From Chloroflexota bacterium (GTDB taxonomy: Bacteria > Chloroflexota > Dehalococcoidia > UBA2979), in the NCBI GenBank assembly GCA_002701625.1, contig NZWK01000025.1, positions 4,075 to 9,628 of the forward strand: DNA of 5,554 bases, read 5' to 3'. The notes below the pieces were generated by a model. That model had not been told where the DNA came from. It searched no databases and saw only the letters and a program-made list of their open reading frames with translations. A program made the position numbers and the translations under genes. Position 1 is the stretch's first letter, and each line of letters opens with the position of its first letter. Below are positions 1 to 5,554 of the stretch, piece by piece.

Positions 1-812
1 TTGAGCATTACAGCTTTTCCTGCAATTACATGCATCATGGGTCCACCTTGGGTTCCAGGAAAGACTCCAGAATTAATTTTTTTCCGATAATCTTCATCAC
101 AGAGAATTATGCCTCCACGTGGACCCCGAAGTGTTTTATGAGTGGAGGATGTTATGACTTGAGCATGCCCAACTGGAGTGGGGTGTACTTTAGCAGCTAC
201 TAGTCCAGATATATGTGCTATATCTGCTAGCAGCACCGCTCCTATTTCATCTGCGATTTGACGTGCCCTTTCAAAATCCCAGATTCGTGGGTATGCTGTG
301 GCGCCCACAATAATTAATTTAGGACGAGCTTTCTTTGCTTGGGCCAACATTGATTCGTAATCGACTAATTGTGATTCTTTATCGACTTCGTAAGAGACAA
401 AATTATAGATTTTCCCTGATGCGTTGACCGGTGATCCGTGGGTTAGATGTCCACCTGAGTCTAGCTTCAATCCCATCACCGTATCTCCGGGGTTAAGCAG
501 AGCAAGATATGCAGCAAGATTTGCTTGAGCACCAGAGTGAGGCTGTAGGTTTGCATGATCAGCACCAAAAAGATCCTTAGCCCGTGATCTGGCCAACCTC
601 TCTACATCATCTGCTAGGGCATTTCCGTTGTAATAGCGTGCACCTGGATAACCCTCAGAATATTTATTGGTTAATACCGATCCGACTGCTTCTAATACCG
701 CTCTTGATGCGTAATTTTCAGACGCGATCATTTCCAACACTGTACTTTGTCTATATTCTTCTTGGTTTATAGCGTTTGCAATTTCAGGATCTACGTTGAT
801 GAGTGCTGACAT
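1..812 (-). CDS. glyA: Serine hydroxymethyltransferase, N-terminal 270 residues (runs off left edge)
   Basis: Cytosolic PLP enzyme that interconverts serine plus tetrahydrofolate with glycine plus 5,10-methylene-tetrahydrofolate, the main source of one-carbon units. The reading frame is open from the ATG at 810-812 to the window edge. It shows the fold-type I SHMT landmarks in order: ASENYAS (residues 30-36), [13 protein letters not shown] (49-61), the substrate loop [11 protein letters not shown] (120-130), the PLP-ring residues Asp197 and His200 in [12 protein letters not shown], and the Schiff-base lysine Lys226 in [12 protein letters not shown] (codon 135-137). Family members are about 415-430 residues, so roughly a third is missing only because the window ends; no frameshift or stop is seen. 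An AGAAAG at 821-826, eight bases before the start, is a modest ribosome binding site and overlaps the stop codon of the upstream gene. With only 12 bases between the two genes, co-transcription is very likely. Identity is near certain from the lysine motif. Confidence 0.98.
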   Translation of the reverse strand, partial: MSALINVDPEIANAINQEEYRQSTVLEMIASENYASRAVLEAVGSVLTNKYSEGYPGARYYNGNALADDVERLARSRAKDLFGADHANLQPHSGAQANLAAYLALLNPGDTVMGLKLDSGGHLTHGSPVNASGKIYNFVSYEVDKESQLVDYESMLAQAKKARPKLIIVGATAYPRIWDFERARQIADEIGAVLLADIAHISGLVAAKVHPTPVGHAQVITSSTHKTLRGPRGGIILCDEDYRKKINSGVFPGTQGGPMMHVIAGKAVML

Positions 813-824
813 GATCTAAACTTT

Positions 825-2030
825 CTATAATTTTGCCTTGAAAGTAGATGAGTATGAATCCTTTATTGGGCTCGGAATCAAATTATCTGCTACATCCCAT
901 ACTAATTGATTTAGTATCTCCAGACTTGAACTTACTAATGAGTGCCCACCTACTGCTATCGGTATAGGTGATTCGGTAATTGCGACAATTATTTCTTTTA
1001 GTAGTTCATTCTCGATGTCATGGTGGTGTAGTAAGTAAGCCGAAAACCGATCGCTTCTGCTACAGGTGAGTTCCATATGCTCGATAATTGGTATTAAGTC
1101 GATGAATGCGGCTGAACAAAACTGCGGAAGCAATCTACAAAAAAATTCTTGTGCTCCGTATACCTGAATTAAATATGCAAGAATTGATCGAGCTCGATGC
1201 CCTTCTGGCGCGCTTTTGAGACCGCGCTCCTCAGATATTATTCTTATTTTGCAGGCAGTTTCAGTTTCCAGATACGACCAAACCCGGGAAGAGGTTCGGC
1301 CGTAAATAAAAACTTCTGAGTCTTTTCTAAGAAAATGCTGCGATGCACGCCATTGGGCGCTTGCTGCATGATTGAGTACTGCATTTTTTTGTGCAATAAA
1401 TGCTTTTAGTTCTGGGCCCGAGCTCTTTATGAGGGATAGTGTTGCCAAATCAGATGGGACATCAATATTGAACTGAGTTATAGCAGATCGTTTCATTTCA
1501 ATCACTGAGGTTTTATTTTCGTCGATCAATCGAATAGGTACATTATTATCACTTACCGGCGGTGGATTGAGTGATTCCAGGATGTTAGTCGGTCTAACGC
1601 CAAAAAAATCGGCAGAGTAACGATTGTTGGTGACACAGCTATTTGGATCGGCATTACTTAATAATTTAGAAAGTATCTGAATATCATCTGAAGTCAGTAA
1701 AGGACCGCTTCCGGCTCCGAAGTATACGTACCCATCTACTTTTGTTGTCTTTTGACTAAGGGATTGTGAAAATTGATTAATGAGATTCCCGAAAGTAGCA
1801 TGCGGGCGGGATAGTTGCAGCGATACAGCTTCGTCATCTGGAGTGTTTATATTTGAGTCAGCAACTATAGTAATTTCAGCGAACTCTCCACTTTCGTGAC
1901 AGATTTGAGCTAAATCAAATGCTGCGGCTTCTAGAGCCTTTTGCATTAATGTTTCTGCAGGATTTTGACCCATGCCGCCCAACATGATTAAGGCTTCAAT
2001 TGTTGGTTGTTGATTTGTGAGCTGAGTCAA
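825..2030 (-). CDS. Uncharacterised 401-residue protein upstream of glyA; possible divergent nucleotidyltransferase (GT-A-like) N-terminal half
   Basis: I do not recognise a named family. The protein is soluble-looking, with no signal peptide or membrane segment. The start is a TTG (2028-2030) with GAGAG seven bases upstream (2038-2042), better placed than the later in-frame ATG at residue 16. The first 200 residues recall nucleotide-sugar/MobA/CofC-type transferases: a glycine-rich strand-loop LGGMGQNPAE (17-26) near the N-terminus, a segment FGAGSGPLLTSDDIQIL (104-120) resembling the 'GDxPLLTPEDI' metal site, and NIDVPSDLATL (188-198) resembling the 'DVDTPEDL' ending of that fold. The metal-binding Asp of the middle motif is replaced (GSGP), and the first loop lacks the usual Arg/Lys, so catalysis is doubtful. 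The C-terminal half has conserved-looking stretches: YGRTSSRVW (243-251), ISEERGL (265-271), RSDRFSAYLL (325-334) and AVGGHSLVSSSLE (359-371). It is followed after 12 bases by glyA. The fold assignment is inference; the gene itself looks real, being long and having a ribosome binding site. Confidence 0.88.
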   Translation of the reverse strand: MTQLTNQQPTIEALIMLGGMGQNPAETLMQKALEAAAFDLAQICHESGEFAEITIVADSNINTPDDEAVSLQLSRPHATFGNLINQFSQSLSQKTTKVDGYVYFGAGSGPLLTSDDIQILSKLLSNADPNSCVTNNRYSADFFGVRPTNILESLNPPPVSDNNVPIRLIDENKTSVIEMKRSAITQFNIDVPSDLATLSLIKSSGPELKAFIAQKNAVLNHAASAQWRASQHFLRKDSEVFIYGRTSSRVWSYLETETACKIRIISEERGLKSAPEGHRARSILAYLIQVYGAQEFFCRLLPQFCSAAFIDLIPIIEHMELTCSRSDRFSAYLLHHHDIENELLKEIIVAITESPIPIAVGGHSLVSSSLEILNQLVWDVADNLIPSPIKDSYSSTFKAKL

Positions 2031-2037
2031 AACAATT

Positions 2038-2042
2038 CTCTC
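2038..2042 (-). promoter_or_regulatory. Ribosome binding site supporting the TTG start of the 401-residue gene
   Basis: On the minus strand this reads GAGAG, seven bases before the TTG at 2028-2030. It decides the start: no ATG or GTG with a comparable site is found in frame further upstream, and starting at the next ATG (residue 16) would cut into the first predicted strand and glycine-rich loop. Confidence 0.55.
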
Positions 2043-2095
2043 AATTTACGGACTTTTCGTTATTCTCTTTTATTCATTCTAGGGACTAAGGTTTC

Positions 2096-2145
2096 AGGAG
2101 GTGTTACCGTTATTGAATAGTTGGTCAGTTTCGTGTAACAGCTGA
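2096..2145 (+). promoter_or_regulatory. Orphan AGGAGGTG Shine-Dalgarno with a possible 10-14 codon leader ORF
   Basis: AGGAGGTG at 2096-2103 is a perfect match to the bacterial anti-Shine-Dalgarno sequence, stronger than the site of any gene in the window. Nine bases later a TTG (2113-2115) opens a short frame, MNSWSVSCNS, ending at TGA 2143-2145; a GTG at 2101-2103 in the same frame overlaps the site itself. This frame does not lead into the transporter gene at 2187, which is in another phase and has almost no ribosome binding site of its own. It could be a leader peptide or ribosome-standby site on the transporter transcript, a remnant of a lost gene, or chance. The peptide has no run of a single amino acid that would suggest classical attenuation. 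Confidence 0.25.
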
Positions 2146-2186
2146 TCTTTACTTTACTTAGATTTTACAGAAAATGACTTGTATCG

Positions 2187-3443
2187 ATGATAAATGAACC
2201 GGCCAAGCGGCTGCGATCTGTTTTTAATTTTCGTGATTTCAGACTTTTGCTTGCCGCACAACTTTTCGTTGGATTTACTCAGCCGATGATGTTTATTACT
2301 CAGTCTTGGTATGTCAGTCAGAGTGCCCCTGAGAACTTTAGCGCAATGTTTCTGGGCATTGCAGCCGCTTTTCGTGGACTAGTCTTTCTCAGCTACATTG
2401 TGATTGCGGGTACTTTAGTCGATCGTTTCCCTAGACGAACAGTAATGAGAACGAACCAAGGCGTGACCCTTTTTTTGATTATCATCGTCAGTGCAGTACT
2501 TTATCTATTTGAAAATACTGAGCCAACTTTATTTCGCTTATTCGCTACTATTTTGCTTTTCGGATCTTTTGGAATTGTGTTAGCACAAGATCAGCCGAAT
2601 AAAGTTGCACTCGTGAGGAATTCAGTAAATTCTCAGTATTCGGCGATGGCGATCAGCTTATTTTTTGCGGCTATGTCTCTTGGTGCACTGGCGTCAGGTC
2701 CCGTTGCCGGTTGGATGATCGAACATCACAGTTACACCTTAGCTTATCTATTTTCAGGTTTTGGTCCGGCCCTTGGTTTAATAGTTGCCTTGTCGATCAA
2801 AACTGGTCGTACTGCAGCCGATACTCAATCCACTGATATGAGCCTGAGAGAGAGCGTTTTTCAGGGTATACGTGTTTTGAAAGAGCATGAAATACTACGC
2901 TTAGTTTTGATGTTGAATTGGATTTCAATAGCTTTGGGCTCTGGTGTCATGGGGCAACTTATCGCGATATGGGTAGACGAAATGCTTGGTTTTACGGCGT
3001 TTGATTGGGGGATAATGATCGTTTCATGGAATGTTGGTGCAACTTTATCAACCTTAGCCTTGGCCTATAAAGGTTATAAGCTTCCGCGAGGCCTCGCACT
3101 TATTTCGGCTGTAGCAATTTTAGGATTAAGTATTTTCTTTTACAGTTGGTCGAGAACTCTAATTTTTGTATTCTCTTTCAACTTAATTTGTGGAGCTAGC
3201 TTAATGGCGATTAACGCACTGAGTTCTAGCATGGTCCAGTCAGTAGTTGAGAATCGTGTGTTGGGGAGAATCAACAGTTTTATATTTATGTCACAAGGTT
3301 TTATGCAAATTGGAGCACTTTTTCTCGGGTTTTTTGCCACCATGTTAGGGCTTCAGACAGTATTTTCTGCAGTCGGATTAATTATTTTATCAACTGCTTG
3401 TTTCGTGATGATTCGACGACCTCTTATTAGGAGTTTTATTTAG
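2187..3443 (+). CDS. Major facilitator superfamily transporter, probable exporter
   Basis: An inner-membrane secondary transporter of 418 residues, the usual MFS length, with about 12 hydrophobic segments separated by short loops and a longer charged central loop (about residues 204-236). The loop after helix 2 carries the MFS signature motif A as GTLVDRFPRR (75-84), with the conserved Gly, Asp and basic residues. The segment around residues 134-146 (DQPNKVALVRNSV) matches the 'PAR..L....V' region of the EntS-like MFS_3 group, and SGPVAGWMI (170-178) resembles the antiporter motif C region on helix 5. These features suggest a proton-coupled exporter, but the substrate cannot be read from sequence. 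The ATG at 2187 is chosen because MINEPAKRLRSVFNFRDFRLLL gives a normal short basic N-terminus before helix 1; its ribosome binding site is very weak. An ATG at 2174 opens a seven-codon out-of-frame ORF overlapping this start. Only 31 bases separate it from moaD, so the two may share a transcript. Confidence 0.93.
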   Translation: MINEPAKRLRSVFNFRDFRLLLAAQLFVGFTQPMMFITQSWYVSQSAPENFSAMFLGIAAAFRGLVFLSYIVIAGTLVDRFPRRTVMRTNQGVTLFLIIIVSAVLYLFENTEPTLFRLFATILLFGSFGIVLAQDQPNKVALVRNSVNSQYSAMAISLFFAAMSLGALASGPVAGWMIEHHSYTLAYLFSGFGPALGLIVALSIKTGRTAADTQSTDMSLRESVFQGIRVLKEHEILRLVLMLNWISIALGSGVMGQLIAIWVDEMLGFTAFDWGIMIVSWNVGATLSTLALAYKGYKLPRGLALISAVAILGLSIFFYSWSRTLIFVFSFNLICGASLMAINALSSSMVQSVVENRVLGRINSFIFMSQGFMQIGALFLGFFATMLGLQTVFSAVGLIILSTACFVMIRRPLIRSFI

Positions 3444-3474
3444 TTATACTTAACATGCAAATCTTGGGAAAGTT

Positions 3475-3732
3475 ATGAAAATATCAATACAATTGTTCGC
3501 GGGTTTAAGAGAAGTCATGGGGAGTGATCTTTTAACGGTAAACCTTGACCAAGATCTAGTTTCTGTCGCCGCTTTGCGACAAGCCTTGGAAACAGAATAT
3601 CCCAAATTAAAACCCTACTTGTCAGGGGTAGCGATTGCAGTCAACGAAGAATATATACTCTCCGACGAATCGGAGCTTTCAGATGGAGATTCTGTGGCAT
3701 TAGTGCCACCTATTGCTGGTGGATCACAATGA
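3475..3732 (+). CDS. moaD: Molybdopterin synthase sulfur-carrier subunit MoaD, with a two-residue tail after Gly-Gly
   Basis: A small beta-grasp (ubiquitin-like) protein of 85 residues that, as a C-terminal thiocarboxylate, donates sulfur to precursor Z inside molybdopterin synthase. The normal MoaD features are present: an opening strand MKISIQLFAGLREVMG (1-16), the helix SVAALRQALETEYP (30-43), AVNEEYI (55-61) and the C-terminal DGDSVALVPPIAGG (70-83). Activation by MoeB or a similar E1-like enzyme normally needs Gly-Gly at the very end. Here Ser84 and Gln85 follow before the TGA, so the protein may require trimming. The start at 3475 has GGGA(AAG) just upstream (3466-3472). The last codon and stop overlap the moaE start by four bases (ATGA). 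The assignment is secure from the fold pattern plus adjacency to moaE; ThiS-like or other carrier roles are less likely given that neighbour. Confidence 0.93.
   Translation: MKISIQLFAGLREVMGSDLLTVNLDQDLVSVAALRQALETEYPKLKPYLSGVAIAVNEEYILSDESELSDGDSVALVPPIAGGSQ
3718..3723 (+). promoter_or_regulatory. moaE ribosome binding site formed by the moaD Gly-Gly codons
   Basis: GGTGGA encodes Gly82-Gly83 of MoaD and lies five bases before the moaE ATG (3729-3731), the right place for a Shine-Dalgarno sequence. The intervening TCACA belongs to the two extra MoaD codons. No better site is present upstream of moaE, so translation of moaE is probably coupled to that of moaD. Confidence 0.5.
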
Positions 3733-4166
3733 GTGAAATTCCTTTAGTCACCGAGAATGTACTTGATAGCAGTGTGATTAGGTCTTCGATTCAGACAGAC
3801 GAGTCAGGTGCAGTCGTCGTTTTTGAGGGCGTCGTGAGAAATCATCATGAGGGTCACAGTGTAGTTCGTCTCGAATACGAGGCCTATGTTGAAATGGCGG
3901 CTACACAAATTTCACATGTGCGAGATGAGATACTTTCTTTTTTTTGTGAACGTGAGGTTTATGAAGTTATGATTCAGCACCGAGTTGGTACGTTAGAGGT
4001 AGGAGACACATCTTTAATTGTTGGTGTTTCGGCCGCACATCGGGCGGATGCTTTTGAAGCAGCTCTCCGCGCTGTTGATCGCGTCAAAGAGACGGTCCCC
4101 GTGTGGAAAAAAGAATGGAGCGTAGACGGTGCGCAATGGCAGGAAGGCATAAAGCCTAAACCCTAG
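3729..4166 (+). CDS. moaE: Molybdopterin synthase catalytic subunit MoaE
   Basis: The large subunit of cytosolic molybdopterin synthase, which with thiocarboxylated MoaD converts cyclic pyranopterin monophosphate to molybdopterin. Its 145 residues match the family's usual 140-150. Family motifs appear in order: GAVVVFEGVVRNHHEGHSV (27-45), with Arg37 in the position of the substrate-binding arginine; LEYEAYVEMA (48-57); HRVGTLEVGD (84-93); AAHRADAFEA (102-111); and VKETVPVWKKEW (119-130). Lys120 and Lys127 correspond to the two catalytic-site lysines known from E. coli MoaE (Lys119 and Lys126). All expected catalytic residues are therefore present and the gene looks functional. It is translationally coupled to moaD through an ATGA overlap. 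An eight-T run at 3938-3945 is in frame and causes no disruption. The gene ends six bases before the stop of the convergent ATPase gene. Confidence 0.97.
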   Translation: MSEIPLVTENVLDSSVIRSSIQTDESGAVVVFEGVVRNHHEGHSVVRLEYEAYVEMAATQISHVRDEILSFFCEREVYEVMIQHRVGTLEVGDTSLIVGVSAAHRADAFEAALRAVDRVKETVPVWKKEWSVDGAQWQEGIKPKP

Positions 4167-4172
4167 CTAGCT

Positions 4173-5549
4173 TCAGTTTTCTGGCCGCAGTGTTCTGAAA
4201 TCTTGTGCGTCTACTCTGTACACTTCAGAAAGTTCGGTAAAAGTCAGTCTACTTGCTAGACGTGGTTCTAGCTCACTTGGTTTTCCGTTCATTGTTATGA
4301 CGGTCCAGCTCCGGGCAAGATATCGATGATTTATTAGTTGATATATCTTTTCTTCGGCCCAATCAGATGACTTATGAGCTCCCAGATCATCCAGAATAAG
4401 TAATTGAACTTCCAATAGGCGCCGGAATACCTGATCATATGAGTCTTGTGAGTCTAGGTTGTATGACGCCCGGAGGTGGTCCAGAAGATCTGGTACGGTG
4501 GCAAACGCAACTCGATCACCTTGATTTAAGCGTACATTTGCTATGGCTGACGCAAGATGTGTTTTCCCTACACCATGGTTACCTGTGAGCACGATCCAAC
4601 CATCAGGTTCAACTGACCACTCACGTAACCGTGATTCTAGTCCTATCAGTTCACTGCTTTGTTGGGGAGACAAGCCAATCCCATCCGAAAGAAAATTATC
4701 AAAAGTGTATTGCTTGATAACTTGTTCTGTCATAGCACCTAACGAGCTATAGGTGCTTGCTTCCCAAATCCCAAGATCCAAAATGTCTGAAGACTCGCTA
4801 TCTAAAAGCCTGATATTCAGGCGGGTGCTTATACTTTCGTCCAGAGACGGTGTGGTAAAAACTGTGGGTAGCTGTGCGTTCCATCGGTGATTAAGAAGTT
4901 GGTTAAATTTTTCTTGTGCCCAGCTTGTATTTATTTTGGAGTGACAATCATCAATAATTAATAGTGGTATGTTGAATATTCGATCGACCATCATTCCTTC
5001 AGACTCGGGGAAATCTCTACTAAGCGATTCTCTCCGGAAATGCTCCATCAAATCGGGTATGGAAAAGAACAAAGTTGGTCGTCCGAGGTTGAGGGAGGCG
5101 TTCGCAATTGCAGCAGCTATGTGGGTCTTACCACTTCCATGCTCGCCAATAATTGTGAGCCACCTATTCGGATCAGTCGCATATTTTTTTGCATCTGTTA
5201 CGGCTAGCTGGTATTGATCACGATTTTTTGCATCTAGAGTTCTTCCGTGACTACTAAGATTTTCAAAGTTCAGACGGCGAAGAGATCCTAAACCTGATTG
5301 ATTTAGAAGCTGTTTACTAGTTTTTTCATGTCTAGCGGCGATAGTGCAGCTGCATGGATAAGATTGCCCGAAGCGAGGATCATCAATATTATTTGTCACT
5401 CGGACGAAACCCATACCATCACAAACTGCGCAGATATCTACGTGTTCATGATTTGATGCGATCGTTGCCTTTTCGAATGAGGTCGTCGTAGGGACTTTTA
5501 TGTCTTCCTGATTTTGCGGTAGGAACTCGTGTAGCTTTCTTGTTGCCAT
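4173..5549 (-). CDS. Tandem AAA+ ATPase of the DnaC/DnaI/IstB type with N-terminal four-cysteine zinc motif
   Basis: A cytosolic ATPase of 458 residues, nearly twice the usual 240-320 of DnaC/IstB helicase loaders. It opens with a probable zinc ribbon, CAVC (40-43) and CSC (66-68), as seen in DnaC-like proteins that have an N-terminal zinc domain. Two AAA+ modules follow. Module 1 has Walker A GEHGSGKT (135-142) and Walker B LLIIDD (196-201). Module 2 has Walker A GNHGVGKT (323-330) and Walker B LLILDDLG (383-390), a sensor-1-like TMN (419-421) and an arginine-finger-like LASRL (431-435). Module 1 lacks the matching Asn (TTP at 232-234) and has NIRLL (245-249) where module 2 has ASRL. The likely role is loading the replicative helicase or acting as its partner; IstB-type transposition help is possible, but no istA or insertion sequence is visible. 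The start is an ATG at 5547-5549, five bases from the edge, so its ribosome binding site and a possible longer N-terminus are outside the window. Confidence 0.88.
   Translation of the reverse strand: MATRKLHEFLPQNQEDIKVPTTTSFEKATIASNHEHVDICAVCDGMGFVRVTNNIDDPRFGQSYPCSCTIAARHEKTSKQLLNQSGLGSLRRLNFENLSSHGRTLDAKNRDQYQLAVTDAKKYATDPNRWLTIIGEHGSGKTHIAAAIANASLNLGRPTLFFSIPDLMEHFRRESLSRDFPESEGMMVDRIFNIPLLIIDDCHSKINTSWAQEKFNQLLNHRWNAQLPTVFTTPSLDESISTRLNIRLLDSESSDILDLGIWEASTYSSLGAMTEQVIKQYTFDNFLSDGIGLSPQQSSELIGLESRLREWSVEPDGWIVLTGNHGVGKTHLASAIANVRLNQGDRVAFATVPDLLDHLRASYNLDSQDSYDQVFRRLLEVQLLILDDLGAHKSSDWAEEKIYQLINHRYLARSWTVITMNGKPSELEPRLASRLTFTELSEVYRVDAQDFRTLRPEN
4176..5273 (-). repeat. Internal duplication: two diverged AAA+ units within one gene
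   Basis: Residues 93-280 (bases 4710-5273) and 281-458 (bases 4176-4709) follow the same order: an (N/F)(F/D)(E/N)(N/F) entry motif (LNFENLSSHG versus YTFDNFLSDG), W-[LI]-x-x-x-G-x-HG-x-GKTH, A-x-AIAN, LN-x-G, PDL-x-x-H-x-R, LL-I-[IL]-DD, W-A-x-EK-x-x-QL-[LI]-NHR and TV-x-T. The likeness is at protein level; no long DNA identity is seen, so the duplication is old. Confidence 0.8.
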
Positions 5550-5554
5550 TATTT

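Larger units (their letters stand above)
2031..2186. promoter_or_regulatory. Divergent intergenic region, presumed promoters for the glyA pair and the MFS-moaDE cluster
   Basis: This is the only non-coding stretch of any size in the window, between the starts of two divergent genes, so both upstream promoters probably lie here. No consensus promoter is convincing. The best minus-strand -10 candidate is TAGAAT (complement of 2079-2084), without a good -35. On the plus strand TTGAAT (2113-2118) is 17 bases before TAACAG (2136-2141), a weak match. No long inverted repeat, riboswitch core or T-box element is recognised. It contains a perfect Shine-Dalgarno sequence that is not attached to an annotated gene, listed separately. 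The promoter role is inferred from the gene layout. Confidence 0.45.

Noticed and set aside
584..772. 62-codon plus-strand open frame opposite glyA
   Set aside because: It lies wholly inside the glyA coding sequence on the other strand, has no ribosome binding site and no recognisable protein features.
3140..3343. 67-codon minus-strand open frame inside the transporter gene
   Set aside because: It is antisense to hydrophobic helices of the MFS gene; its composition is simply the complement of those codons.
3445..3450. TATACT resembling a -10 box just after the transporter stop, before moaD
   Set aside because: No -35-like hexamer is found 16-18 bases upstream, and a single six-base match is expected by chance in AT-rich sequence.
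3938..3945. Eight-T run in moaE as a slippage or frameshift site
   Set aside because: The reading frame continues through it with all downstream MoaE motifs in place, and no alternative product is suggested.
4150..4185. Possible terminator: AAGCCTA...TAGCTT followed by a short T-run after moaE
   Set aside because: The stem is about six pairs with a bulge and is AT-rich, and the following T-run is only four bases and offset; too weak to call.
4543..5217. Two plus-strand open frames (4543-4752 and 4969-5217) opposite the AAA+ gene
   Set aside because: Both lie antisense to the Walker-motif regions of the ATPase, which is strongly supported in its own frame. Their occurrence at similar places reflects the internal duplication.
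4173..5549. IS21-type insertion sequence, suggested by the IstB-like ATPase
   Set aside because: No istA-like integrase and no terminal inverted repeats are visible. The protein is double-length with a zinc motif, unlike a typical IstB; the right flank is outside the window, so this is not fully excluded.

Overview
The window is compact bacterial chromosome, AT-rich by eye and almost entirely coding, with gaps of 6, 12, 31 and 156 bases and one 4-base overlap. No rRNA, tRNA, transposase, CRISPR array or phage gene is visible. The style (short gaps, a TTG start, and a zinc-ribbon-bearing DnaC-like ATPase) resembles streamlined free-living bacteria, and marine Chloroflexota of the SAR202/Dehalococcoidia type are my best guess. 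That placement rests on general family resemblance, not on a search, and should be held lightly.

Layout. The left third is a minus-strand pair. An uncharacterised 401-residue protein (825-2030) is followed after 12 bases by glyA (1-812), which runs off the left edge with its last third missing. Both are probably transcribed from the 156-base divergent intergenic region (2031-2186). From the same region, on the plus strand, comes a second cluster: a 12-helix-type MFS transporter (2187-3443), moaD (3475-3732) and moaE (3729-4166). Convergent to it, ending 6 bases after moaE, is a minus-strand gene for a double-AAA+ DnaC/IstB-like ATPase with an N-terminal four-cysteine motif (4173-5549). Its start lies 5 bases from the right edge.

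How the genes work together. MoaD and MoaE form molybdopterin synthase, which puts the dithiolene sulfurs into the molybdenum cofactor; they overlap by ATGA and are surely co-expressed. GlyA makes glycine and one-carbon units from serine, and the 401-residue protein is transcriptionally tied to it, though its role is unknown. The MFS exporter has no obvious functional link to the cofactor genes. The AAA+ protein is probably a replicative-helicase loader or a related ATPase.

Points most worth a second look. MoaD has two residues after its normally terminal Gly-Gly, and the two glycine codons sit where the moaE ribosome binding site should be. The AAA+ protein carries an internal duplication whose first copy has lost key positions. 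The uncharacterised gene upstream of glyA has a nucleotidyltransferase-like N-terminal half without the usual metal-binding aspartate. A perfect Shine-Dalgarno sequence stands alone in the divergent intergenic region. Nothing here amounts to a clearly new multi-gene system.
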